Source: Tepidanaerobacteraceae bacterium (GTDB lineage Bacteria > Bacillota > Thermosediminibacteria > Thermosediminibacterales > Thermosediminibacteraceae). Taken from it: 39,875 nt of DNA. Location: NCBI GenBank assembly GCA_030446005.1, contig JASUSP010000013.1, positions 1-39,875 on the forward strand, given 5' to 3'. The first letter of the stretch is position 1; every line of letters begins with the position of its first letter. The notes below the pieces were generated by a model. It did not search any database and was not told the origin of the DNA. It was given only the letters and a program-made list of their open reading frames with translations. Shown here piece after piece: positions 13,555-21,877 of the stretch. The translations under genes and the position numbers were made by a program.

Positions 13555-14589
13555 TTATTTAAATTTTTTCAGCCTCGGATTTTCTATAATGCCCGGAATC
13601 CGCCCTCTCTTTGCCACAGGCCTGCCTTCCACCACCTTGATGTCCATGGTCATGTCTATCGGCGATGCCCCGGAAATGTAACTTCCAACTCCGAAAGCAT
13701 CCGCACCGGCCTCCGAAAGCTCCCTTATCCTTTCGGGGGTAAGGCCGCCGGATACAAATATTTTCACATAATCGTAGCCTTTTTGGTCAAGCCTTTTTCT
13801 CACTTCATAAACCAGTTCTTTGGTAACTCCACCCCTCTCGCTGGGGGTATCCAGGCGCACCCCTTCGAGTGCCCTTCCCAATGCCTCGGCCACCGCCAGC
13901 GATTCTTCGACTTCATCCTTGAAGGTATCTACCAGTATGATTCTCGGCGAATCCGGGGGCATAATCTCGTCGTACGCCTTTGCCACCGATACGGTGTCCC
14001 CGGCGATGAGCATGGCCGCGTGGGGCACCGTTCCCGACGGCTGCCGGTTAAGGAGTTTTGCGGCTAGTATGCAGCTGGCGTTGCTGGCACCACCTATCAC
14101 CGCCGCCCTCTCCATTACCGGCGCCACCGCGGGGTGCACGTGACGGGCGCCAAAGCAAATCATCACCTTGTCTCCCGCCGCTTCCCTGCACTCCCTGGCT
14201 GCCGTCGCCCAGCCGCTGGATTGGGCCAGAATCCCCAGGAGAGCGGTTTCGAAAATGCCGAATTCCCCGTAAGGGCCTTTTATCCGCATCACGGTTTCTT
14301 TTGGCGAAAATCTCTCGCCTTCAGGAAGCGCGTAGATTTCAACGTTTTTATCCTTCAAAAGGCTCAAAACTTCTTCCACTCCGCACATTATGCCGGCTTT
14401 CCTCGGAAAGACCTCGGCCACCACATCTGTATTTTCAAGGCCCATGTATTTCAATATTTCCATGGTCTTAATGAAATAGATGTCGGTGGTGGCTCCTTTT
14501 TTTATTTCTTCATGGGTAGCCGAAAAAAAGAGCCTGTCTTCATCTACTTTGAAATTTTTTACATCTTCTAGACTCTTCATTTCCTTCAT
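13555..14589 (-). CDS. pncB: Nicotinate phosphoribosyltransferase
   Basis: 344 residues, the short archaeal/thermophile form. It makes nicotinate mononucleotide from nicotinate and PRPP in NAD salvage. Landmarks are GARHVHPAVAPVMERAA (about 147-163), the SGTVPHA substrate loop (about 185-191), IILVDTFKDEVEE and FVSGGLTPERIRELSEAGADAFGVGSYI, all NAPRTase hallmarks. ATG 14589 has GGAGG seven bases upstream. It is the last gene of the polA-coaE-transglycosylase-pncB run, 32 bases after the transglycosylase. Confidence 0.93.
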   Translation of the reverse strand: MKEMKSLEDVKNFKVDEDRLFFSATHEEIKKGATTDIYFIKTMEILKYMGLENTDVVAEVFPRKAGIMCGVEEVLSLLKDKNVEIYALPEGERFSPKETVMRIKGPYGEFGIFETALLGILAQSSGWATAARECREAAGDKVMICFGARHVHPAVAPVMERAAVIGGASNASCILAAKLLNRQPSGTVPHAAMLIAGDTVSVAKAYDEIMPPDSPRIILVDTFKDEVEESLAVAEALGRALEGVRLDTPSERGGVTKELVYEVRKRLDQKGYDYVKIFVSGGLTPERIRELSEAGADAFGVGSYISGASPIDMTMDIKVVEGRPVAKRGRIPGIIENPRLKKFK

Positions 14590-14621
14590 AAAATAACCTC
14601 CGCCATAAGATGATTTATCAC

Positions 14622-15191
14622 CTAAGATTTGGTTTTAAACTCGTACAATTTTCTATACCAAAAATAGGCCTTCTTTACCTTTTGCACAAAACGCCTGGTT
14701 TCCTCGAAAGGTATGAAATTGGGGTTCTTTTTCTTATCGAAAATTCCGCTTTTTATCCACTCCCTGACATTGCCCCTCCCTCCATTGTATGCGGCCAGAG
14801 CCAAATCGGTGTCCTTAAATTCCTCGATTAGCCCGGCAAGATACCAGGTACCTATGCGGATGTTTACCTCGGGATTGAAAATTTCTTCCGCCTTTAGATT
14901 TTCAATCCCCATTTGCTCGGCGGCCCACCGGGCCGTATCGGGCATAATCTGCATTAAACCCATAGCACCTTTAGGTGACACCGCCTCCGGCGAAAAGTTG
15001 CTTTCCACCTTTATGACGGCAGCCACAAGATAAGGGTCCACACCGTATTCATCCGCATATCTGAGTATATACTCCCCGTACTTTAACGGGTACAGGTATC
15101 TAAAAAGCCACAGCACGTTGCTGTAAAGCGAAAACAATCCAACCAAAATTAAGACAACAATTGCTATGTTCCTCGTGGTGAATCTTTCCAC
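14622..15191 (-). CDS. Membrane-anchored lytic transglycosylase (Slt-type)
   Basis: 189 residues from GTG 15191. One N-terminal membrane segment (about 8-30) is followed by a SLT domain. The catalytic glutamate is in AAVIKVESNF (about residue 64), with the SPKGAMGLMQIMPDTA and LALAAYNGGRGNV motifs that form the goose-lysozyme-like active site. It cleaves peptidoglycan glycan strands outside the membrane. Its start overlaps the end of coaE by 28 bases, so it is translated with coaE. Confidence 0.93.
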   Translation of the reverse strand: MERFTTRNIAIVVLILVGLFSLYSNVLWLFRYLYPLKYGEYILRYADEYGVDPYLVAAVIKVESNFSPEAVSPKGAMGLMQIMPDTARWAAEQMGIENLKAEEIFNPEVNIRIGTWYLAGLIEEFKDTDLALAAYNGGRGNVREWIKSGIFDKKKNPNFIPFEETRRFVQKVKKAYFWYRKLYEFKTKS

Positions 15192-15787
15192 GTCTTTTCA
15201 ATTTCCCTCCATATCTCGTCCACTTGTTTTTGCGTGTTTTCTATGTCGCCGCTGTTATCAATGATTCTGGTAGCAAACTTCAGCTTTTCCTCCAGAGGCA
15301 TCTGGGCCCTTATTCTTTCCATAGCCTCGGCGTAGCTTATGGAGCTTTCCCTCTTTATGAGCCTATCAATTTGAGTTTTTTCGTCTACCGCCACAACCCA
15401 CACTTCATCCACCAATACGTCGAGCCCTATTTCCAGGAGGAGGGCGGCGTCTATTATGACAATCTTTTCGTTTCTCCTCCTGCATGCCTCAATTTCCCTT
15501 TTTATCTCCTCCACTATCCTTGGGTGAGTTATCCGGTTCAGGAGATTTAATTTTTTTTCATCGGAAAAAACTATTTTGGCCAGTTTTTTCCGCCTGATGT
15601 TTCCGGATTCGTCCAAGATCTCCTTTCCAAAATATCTCACTATATCTTCCCACGCGGGTTTGCCCGGCTTTACTATCTCTCTGGCTATCTCGTCGGCATC
15701 GATGATGTAAGCGCCTTTTTGGCGCAACATCCTGGACACTGTGCTTTTGCCACTTGCGATTCCGCCGGTAAGGCCTATGACTTTCAA
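15164..15787 (-). CDS. coaE: Dephospho-CoA kinase
   Basis: 207 residues. It phosphorylates dephospho-CoA in the last step of CoA synthesis. The P-loop GLTGGIASGKST (5-16), DADEIAR (about 31-37) and the LLNRITHPRI and LLLEIGLD segments are typical. It starts 13 bases after polA, the common coaE-polA linkage of Firmicutes. Confidence 0.97.
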   Translation of the reverse strand: MKVIGLTGGIASGKSTVSRMLRQKGAYIIDADEIAREIVKPGKPAWEDIVRYFGKEILDESGNIRRKKLAKIVFSDEKKLNLLNRITHPRIVEEIKREIEACRRRNEKIVIIDAALLLEIGLDVLVDEVWVVAVDEKTQIDRLIKRESSISYAEAMERIRAQMPLEEKLKFATRIIDNSGDIENTQKQVDEIWREIEKTWKDSPRGT

Positions 15788-15800
15788 AGCTTCCTCCTCC

Positions 15801-18392
15801 CTAGCTTATTTCTTCCCAGCTTTTTCCCACCTTGAAATCCACCACCAGCGGAACCCTGAGCGGTACGGCGGTTTCCATATCCGATTTTACGATATTTTTT
15901 ACCACTTCTAGTTCATCCTTCGGCACGTCGAAAATCAGCTCATCGTGAACCTGAATTAGCATCTTCGCTTTGAGTTTAAGTTCTTTGAAGTGATTGTAGA
16001 TTTTCACCATTGCCACTTTTATTATGTCCGCGGCACTCCCCTGTATGGGGGTGTTCACCGCGACCCTCTCCGCAAAGGACCTCAGGTTATAGTTTCTGCT
16101 GTTGATATCCGGGATATAGCGCCTGCGGTTCAAAATTGTGGTCACGTATCCTTTCATCTTTGCATTTTTTATGGTTTCTCTTATGTAATCTCTCACTTTG
16201 GGATATCTGTTAAAATAGCTTTCTATATACTCCCTGGCCTCGCTGGTAGTAATCCCCAGGCTCTGGGCCAAACCGTAATCGCTTATACCATAGATTATAC
16301 CAAAGTTTACAGCTTTTGCTCTATCTCTTAATTGCGAGGTTACCTGTTCCTGCGGGATACCGAAGACCTCGCTGGCAGTCCTGGCATGAATGTCCTCGCC
16401 CTTTACGAACGCCTCTATGAGTCTTTCATCCCCCGAGAGGTGGGCAAGCACCCTCAGTTCTATCTGGGAATAATCACCGGAAAGCAGCACGTGGTCCGGG
16501 TTTTCCGCCACAAAAACACCCCTTATCTTTTTCCCGATATCGGTCTTCACGGGGATGTTCTGAAGGTTGGGTTCAGTGCTGCTTATACGTCCCGTAGCCG
16601 TTATGGTCTGGTTGAAATTGCTGTATATCTTGAACGTTTCCCGGTCCACCAGCGACAATAGCCCGTCGGCGTAAGTCGATTTCATTTTCATTAGAAATCT
16701 GTATTCTAAAATTTTCTCCACAATCGGGTGGGCGCCTTTCAGCTTTTCCAGGACTTCCGCGTCGGTGGAATACCCGCTCTTTTTCTTTTTGATCACAGGG
16801 AGGCTTAGCTTCTCAAAGAGCACCTCTCCGAGCTGTTTCGGAGAGTTAATGTTAAACTCTAAACCTGCGAGTTTATATATTTCATCGGTCAGGCCTTCCA
16901 GTTTTTGTCCGAATTCCAGAGAAAGTTTTTGAAGCTTTTCGGGGTCCACCCGGATGCCTGCCATTTCCATGTCAGCAAGCACTATGCTCAAAGGCATCTC
17001 CACATCTTTGAAAAGACTTTCCATGCCCTGATTTTTGAGCTTTTCGCTTAGCACTTCTTTTAAAGGCAAAAGGAATGACGCCCGCCTGCCGGCATCTTCC
17101 GAGCCCTTAAGTTCCATGTCCAGGTTTTCAAAAACCAGACTTTCTAAATCGTACCTGGCTTTTGACGGGTCTAGTAGGTACGCCGCCAGCATAGTGTCAA
17201 AATCGTATATAAAATCAATTCCCTCTCTCACAAGAGCAATCCTGGCGCGCTTACCATCGTGAACGATTTTTGCCGTTTCCCGGTCGGTAAGAAGCGCCAA
17301 AATCGCATCTTTCAGCCTTGGATTTTCCTTCAGGGCTCCTTCCGGCACAAAATAACTATAATCGCCGGAGGCAGAAAGCCCGATACCCTTAAGTCGAACT
17401 GCGGCGGGGCTTTTACCTTCTGTTTCAAATTCAACAGCTACAACTTTTCTCGTCTTTACTTCCTCTATGATCTTATCCAATTGCCCAACATCAGCTACGC
17501 AAACGGATGCCTTTTCCGGTCGATTATTATCCCGGGTCCGGGGCAGCCTGTCGAGGAGGCTGTAAAATTCAAGCTCTCTGAAAATTCGTGCCAGTTCTTC
17601 GTAATCCGGTTCGCTGAAGGCCAGCTCTTCCAAATCCACTTCGACGTCTACATCCCTGACAATGGTCACCAGTTTTTTACTGCTCTTTGCCTGTTCGCCG
17701 TAAGCAAGCACGCTCTCCCTCAACTTGCCTTTTAAGGCACCGGCATTTTCCAGAATGTTCTCAAGCGTCCCGTATTCCTGTAATAATTTTAAAGCCGTCT
17801 TTTCACCAATTCCGGGAATGCCGGGCAGATTGTCGGAAGCATCCCCCATCAGCCCTTTCATATCAGGGACAGCCTCGGGCGGTATGCCGAAGCGCTCTTT
17901 TATCTTTTGGACGTCGTAAACTTCCATTTCCGATATGCCCTTGCGGGTGAGCATCACCTGCACTTTCGGGGATACCAGCTGAAGCGTATCCTTATCCCCT
18001 GTCACTATTAATGTCAAGAGTCCCGCTTCTTCGGCTTTTTTTGACAAACTTCCCAGGAGGTCGTCAGCCTCGTAGCCTTCTTTTTCCACGTAACGGATGT
18101 TCATGGCCTTTAGGATTTGTTTTAAAATGTCGAACTGCCCGGACAGCTCTTCTGGCATTTTTACTCTGTTGGCCTTGTACGCCGTATATTCCTGATGCCT
18201 GAAAGTCGGTGCTTTCCGGTCAAACGCCACCGCTATGTAGTCAGGGGACTGCTCTTTTATAATTCTCATGAGCATGTTGACAAAACCGTAGACGGCATTG
18301 GTATGAACTCCTTTTGAAGTCATAAGCGGCGGCAGTGCGTAAAAAGCCCGGTGCATCAGGCTGTTACCGTCGATAAGCATGATTTTTTTCAT
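15801..18392 (-). CDS. polA: DNA polymerase I
   Basis: 863 residues from ATG 18392, which has GGAG eight bases upstream; a GTG at 18401 would overlap that site. Residues about 1-290 are the 5'-3' exonuclease (LIDGNSLMHRAFYALPP, VTGDKDTLQLV, GIPGIGEKTALKLL). Residues about 300-460 are a proofreading-like domain that looks inactive: motif I reads FETE where E. coli has FDTE, the motif II aspartate is lost (GKRARIAL), and motif III has no acidic pair. Residues about 470-863 are the polymerase with DYSQIELRVLAHLSGD, RDRAKAVNFGIIYG and QVHDELIFDVP. Loss of proofreading is common in Pol I of thermophilic Firmicutes. First gene of the polA-coaE-transglycosylase-pncB operon. Confidence 0.98.
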   Translation of the reverse strand: MKKIMLIDGNSLMHRAFYALPPLMTSKGVHTNAVYGFVNMLMRIIKEQSPDYIAVAFDRKAPTFRHQEYTAYKANRVKMPEELSGQFDILKQILKAMNIRYVEKEGYEADDLLGSLSKKAEEAGLLTLIVTGDKDTLQLVSPKVQVMLTRKGISEMEVYDVQKIKERFGIPPEAVPDMKGLMGDASDNLPGIPGIGEKTALKLLQEYGTLENILENAGALKGKLRESVLAYGEQAKSSKKLVTIVRDVDVEVDLEELAFSEPDYEELARIFRELEFYSLLDRLPRTRDNNRPEKASVCVADVGQLDKIIEEVKTRKVVAVEFETEGKSPAAVRLKGIGLSASGDYSYFVPEGALKENPRLKDAILALLTDRETAKIVHDGKRARIALVREGIDFIYDFDTMLAAYLLDPSKARYDLESLVFENLDMELKGSEDAGRRASFLLPLKEVLSEKLKNQGMESLFKDVEMPLSIVLADMEMAGIRVDPEKLQKLSLEFGQKLEGLTDEIYKLAGLEFNINSPKQLGEVLFEKLSLPVIKKKKSGYSTDAEVLEKLKGAHPIVEKILEYRFLMKMKSTYADGLLSLVDRETFKIYSNFNQTITATGRISSTEPNLQNIPVKTDIGKKIRGVFVAENPDHVLLSGDYSQIELRVLAHLSGDERLIEAFVKGEDIHARTASEVFGIPQEQVTSQLRDRAKAVNFGIIYGISDYGLAQSLGITTSEAREYIESYFNRYPKVRDYIRETIKNAKMKGYVTTILNRRRYIPDINSRNYNLRSFAERVAVNTPIQGSAADIIKVAMVKIYNHFKELKLKAKMLIQVHDELIFDVPKDELEVVKNIVKSDMETAVPLRVPLVVDFKVGKSWEEIS

Positions 18393-18570
18393 CGGCGTCA
18401 CTCCTTTTACTTATTATTCACCAAAATCGCTTAAAAACCTTCTGTACGTGGAAAAATATTTATACCACCAATCGACAATATTTGACTTATTTTTTAGTAC
18501 CTCTATTCTCTTTACTTTATTTGCTAAAAATTGCACGATATAGTAAGAAAACCTATCAGGAGTTGGTTGG

Positions 18571-18948
18571 ATGGAACACAGGGAAATATTTTACGGCATC
18601 GGAAAACGAATCCGGCGCTTACGGAAGCAGCGCAACCTGACCCAGGAGGAGCTCGGAGAAAGAGCGGGCCTCCATTACAGTTATATCGGACAGGTGGAAA
18701 GGGGAGACAAAATACCTTCCCTTAAAACCCTCTCAAAAATAGCTCAGGCACTGAACGTGAGTCTGGATTACATTTTGGAGGATGCCGAAACTTACAAGGT
18801 AAAACCTGACTCCGAAAGTGCCATCAACGAACTTCTGGCTATGGTCAAAACCAGGCCCACCCACGAGATAAAATTGCTGACCTCGGTGTGCAGGACGATT
18901 ATCGAGGAACTGGACTCCTGGAAAAAGAACCAAGAACAAGACTTCTGA
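18571..18948 (+). CDS. XRE-family transcription regulator
   Basis: 125 residues. A Cro/CI-type helix-turn-helix fills about 9-65 (IGKRIRRLRKQRNLTQEELG, then AGLHYSYIGQVERGDKIPS). A C-terminal helical part of about 55 residues probably dimerises. ATG 18571 has CAGGAGTTGG upstream. It lies alone between polA and splB, facing splB. Target genes are not evident. Confidence 0.88.
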   Translation: MEHREIFYGIGKRIRRLRKQRNLTQEELGERAGLHYSYIGQVERGDKIPSLKTLSKIAQALNVSLDYILEDAETYKVKPDSESAINELLAMVKTRPTHEIKLLTSVCRTIIEELDSWKKNQEQDF

Positions 18949-18965
18949 GGCTTTAAAGGCCAGAT

Positions 18966-19976
18966 TTACAAAATGAAAATTTTATCCTCCGGGATATGCT
19001 TTTTTAATAAAGACCAGAGTTTTTCTATTATTTTTCCTTTAACTTCTTCATCATAAGTATATACTCCTCCCGTTTCTATATAAGGGTAATGGATTATCTC
19101 CGAAGGCGGGAAGTTTTTCCTCATCCTCTTCAGGTAATCGCGGGGTATCCTGAAGACGCCGATGCTCGCGTCGTTTACCTTATCTGCCGGAATCATCGAA
19201 AACGTCCGGCTTATCAAATTTTCGTAAGCTGTTTCCCAGTTTTCAAAATACAAAACCGGGTCGAAGCACAGTCTCACCTTCCAGCCATCGCCGATGGCTC
19301 TTATTATATTTTTCAACCTGAGCTCAAGGGGCGGCGTATTTTTTTCGTATTTTTTAATCACTTCGGTCGGCGAAAGGGTCCAGGCCAAAATCACATTGCT
19401 GGCAGGCACAAGATAGCTTATAGCCGAATAATTCGCGCTCTTTGTGCGTATTTCAAGCTTTAAATCCTCTTTTCCCCTCGCAAACTCAATCCACATCGCG
19501 GAAAGAGCTATAATCCCCTCGATGGCTAGAAGGTCCGTATCGTATGAAATGCAAAGGTAAAGCGGCTTTTGTTTTAGAATGTCTTCGACTTCCTTGAAGT
19601 AATCCTCTACGTTCACGAAAATCACGAGGTTCGCCGACGGATGCATACCTTTAAGATAACAGTAATCGCACGAATAAATGCAATTCAAAGCCGGCGAAGT
19701 GTAATAAAAATTTTCATTTCCGAAATCGTGACAGATATCCGGGCCCCGGTAAAGCAACTCTCCCTTTTTGGCTGCGAGTATCAGCTTCCTGCTCGACTCC
19801 TGGACGAAAAAGTTCTGCCTAGGCCTGCAAAATACGTCCTTGTAATGCTTTATCCGGACTTTGAGAGCTTTCGGAAATTTTTTTAAAATTTCTTTCGTTA
19901 GAGGGTTTTCCTCAATCCCTTCTTCCACGTATATGTGAGAAAAGCTCTTAACAAAGCAACTTTTTAATCCTTTCAA
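18966..19976 (-). CDS. splB: Spore photoproduct lyase (radical SAM)
   Basis: 336 residues. It repairs the thymine dimer formed in UV-irradiated spore DNA, using a 4Fe-4S cluster and SAM. The radical SAM motif is C99-I-Y-S-C103-D-Y-C106 followed by YLKG, the CX3CX2C spacing. CISYDTDLLAIEG (142 onward) has a cysteine near, though not at the exact alignment of, the catalytic C141 of the Bacillus enzyme (there followed by TSD). IRTKSANY, LAWTLSPTEVIKKYE and RLCFDPVLYF are also family features. The start TTG 19976 lies inside the end of the nucleosidase gene (29-base overlap), so the two are translationally coupled. It marks a spore former. Confidence 0.92.
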   Translation of the reverse strand: MKGLKSCFVKSFSHIYVEEGIEENPLTKEILKKFPKALKVRIKHYKDVFCRPRQNFFVQESSRKLILAAKKGELLYRGPDICHDFGNENFYYTSPALNCIYSCDYCYLKGMHPSANLVIFVNVEDYFKEVEDILKQKPLYLCISYDTDLLAIEGIIALSAMWIEFARGKEDLKLEIRTKSANYSAISYLVPASNVILAWTLSPTEVIKKYEKNTPPLELRLKNIIRAIGDGWKVRLCFDPVLYFENWETAYENLISRTFSMIPADKVNDASIGVFRIPRDYLKRMRKNFPPSEIIHYPYIETGGVYTYDEEVKGKIIEKLWSLLKKHIPEDKIFIL

Positions 19977-20781
19977 AGTAAATCTTCCCTTCGCTTTTTG
20001 AGTTTACCCTTACGTTCAAAAAATCATAGAGCTCCCCCGGCAATCTTTCGTGCTTCGACAGGTAAAACAGTATTAAATTTTTCAGCTGGTGGGTCATTGT
20101 AAAGGTTAGTTTAAGGTTTCCTGCAAGTTTATCAATTATTTCCTTCTCCTTTCCGGATAACCCCACCGAAAAAAGGTAATCAATGGATTCCAGAGATGAC
20201 ATAAAACCTTCAATCAAAGGCAGATTTTTTCTTATGAGGTCCGATACAAAAGACGGTTCTACCCTGACTCCCTCCAAATAGTCGTGAATCACCTTTATGC
20301 AGTGGACTTTGTGAGGGGGCAGGAAAAATGACGCTGCTTCGAAGAAGCCGGCTCCCTCCATGTCGACCGCATCGCCCTCTATACGGTCTTCCGGGAAATT
20401 TCCTTTAATAACCGGGAAATCAAAAGTTTCCAGCACTCCTTCCTTCATGTCGTGCCTGGCTATCATATCGGGGTAAAAAGCCCTCTTCGTATCGTGGTAA
20501 ATTATCTTGTGACAAAGGATGGCGTCACCCTTTTTTAGATTAATATTTTTCGCCCCGGCAATGCCGATGTTCAAAACCGCATCCCTATCGGTGGCTTCAA
20601 ACTCCGCAAGCAAAAAAGAAGTGGCGCAAGCGGAGGCAACTACGCCCGGGCCGCTTTCCACCAAAGCCACCTCTTCTCCGGCAAAAACCTGGAAGCGGCT
20701 ATTTTTTACGACCTTCTTCAAGCCGAAATATTCGATAATGGGCTTTGCTTCGGCGTGATATGCCGTCACTATGTAAAACAC
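19948..20781 (-). CDS. Nucleoside phosphorylase/nucleosidase-like protein coupled to splB
   Basis: 277 residues from GTG 20781 (AAAGGTGAAAGG upstream). The first 180 or so residues follow the MTA/SAH-nucleosidase/purine phosphorylase fold: SGPGVVASACATSFLL, VLNIGIAGAKN, and the substrate-binding DMEGAGFFEAA (like the DMEGAA motif of MTAN). The C-terminal 95 residues are an extra helical domain. Overlap with splB suggests a shared role, such as handling 5'-deoxyadenosine or another SAM-derived nucleoside made by the radical SAM enzyme; this is inference, as SPL normally regenerates SAM. Confidence 0.75.
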   Translation of the reverse strand: MFYIVTAYHAEAKPIIEYFGLKKVVKNSRFQVFAGEEVALVESGPGVVASACATSFLLAEFEATDRDAVLNIGIAGAKNINLKKGDAILCHKIIYHDTKRAFYPDMIARHDMKEGVLETFDFPVIKGNFPEDRIEGDAVDMEGAGFFEAASFFLPPHKVHCIKVIHDYLEGVRVEPSFVSDLIRKNLPLIEGFMSSLESIDYLFSVGLSGKEKEIIDKLAGNLKLTFTMTHQLKNLILFYLSKHERLPGELYDFLNVRVNSKSEGKIYFERIKKLLC

Positions 20782-20811
20782 GGCCTTTCACCTTTTCCAC
20801 TTTTGTTATGG

Positions 20812-20817
20812 TATAAT
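20812..20817 (+). promoter_or_regulatory. Extended -10 promoter upstream of the HD-GYP gene
   Basis: TGGTATAAT contains a perfect TATAAT with a TGn extension. No good -35 is seen. It precedes the AAAGGAG ribosome site and ATG at 20883. Confidence 0.45.
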
Positions 20818-20882
20818 CAATATATAGTTTACCATATTGCGGTTCCCTCGAAAACTTAATAAGCCTATGAAAGGAGCATTGT

Positions 20883-21877
20883 ATGATTAAACAACCTAAA
20901 ATACACCTTTTTGACTTCATATTGTGCGCTTCCACCACGTGCCGTGGAACGGAGGGAAAGGTTTAGAATTCAAGGGAAAAAAAGTGCCGCAAGGCAGTCA
21001 CATCCTGCACATTGCGGACCGGGTGGCGGTTTTGACGGGCAATAACCAGCAAGAAATCTTGAGTAAATCGAAAGACATTATAAAAAAAGTGGAAAGCCAG
21101 TCGGATAAATTGTTCGCGCCCGAACTAGTCGAAGCTTTTAAAAGCCTCGCTTTGAAGGAGAGCTTCTGGCTGGAAGCCGCTTCGCCTTCGATAAGTTCGG
21201 TCTTAACGAGCAGGATCACGCTTCCCGTCGTAGAACTGGACATCGAAAAGTTGACCGAAATCGCAAAGCTCTTTTCTCAAATTATCGACTTCAGGAGCCG
21301 CTTTACGGCCACCCATTCCAGCGGCGTTGCGGCGAGCGCGGAATACCTGGCAAAACTTTGCGGTTTTTCCGGAAGAGAATGCCTGATGATGAGGATAGCC
21401 GGGTATCTGCACGACCTGGGAAAGCTGGCCGTCCCGGTGGAAATTCTTGAAAAAAACGGGCAACTGACGAAAGAGGAATTCGAAATTGTAAGGGCTCACC
21501 CTTTTTTTACATACCGCATTTTGGAACCGCTGAAAGACCTGGAGGAAATCGCCGCCTGGGCTTCCTTTCATCACGAAAGGCTGGACGGCAGCGGCTATCC
21601 TTTCCACCACAGGGCTTACGACCTGCCCCTGGGCTCCCGCATAATGTCCGTGGCCGACGTCTTTTGCGCCATCACCGAAGACAGGCCATACAGAAAGGGT
21701 ATGCCGAAGGAGCAGGCCGTAAAAGTACTCGATGACATGGTCAAAAATTCGGCTTTAGACGCCTACGTCGTGGAAGTTTTAAAATCCAACTTCGGCGAAG
21801 TAAACGAGTTTCGAAAAATTGCCCAGGCCTCCGCAGCAGAAGAATACCGAATATTTTACGAAGGCGCCGGTTTTTAA
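20883..21877 (+). pseudogene. HD-GYP phosphodiesterase-type gene with an internal deletion
   Basis: ATG 20883, with AAAGGAG upstream, opens a frame MIKQPKIHLFDFILCAS that reads like the N-terminus of tandem HD/HD-GYP proteins, but it stops 27 codons on. From 20924 a shifted frame runs 317 codons, beginning abruptly in the middle of a first HD domain (FHHVPWNGGKG...HILHIADRVAVL) and continuing into a complete HD-GYP domain: THSSGV, GYLHDLGKLAVP, FHHERLDGSGYP and ADVFCAITEDRPYRKGM. About 150 codons of the first HD domain appear to be missing, and the join is out of frame. The remaining HD-GYP active site, which hydrolyses c-di-GMP in the family, is intact and could be made from GTG 20924, but no ribosome site precedes that codon. 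Confidence 0.65.
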
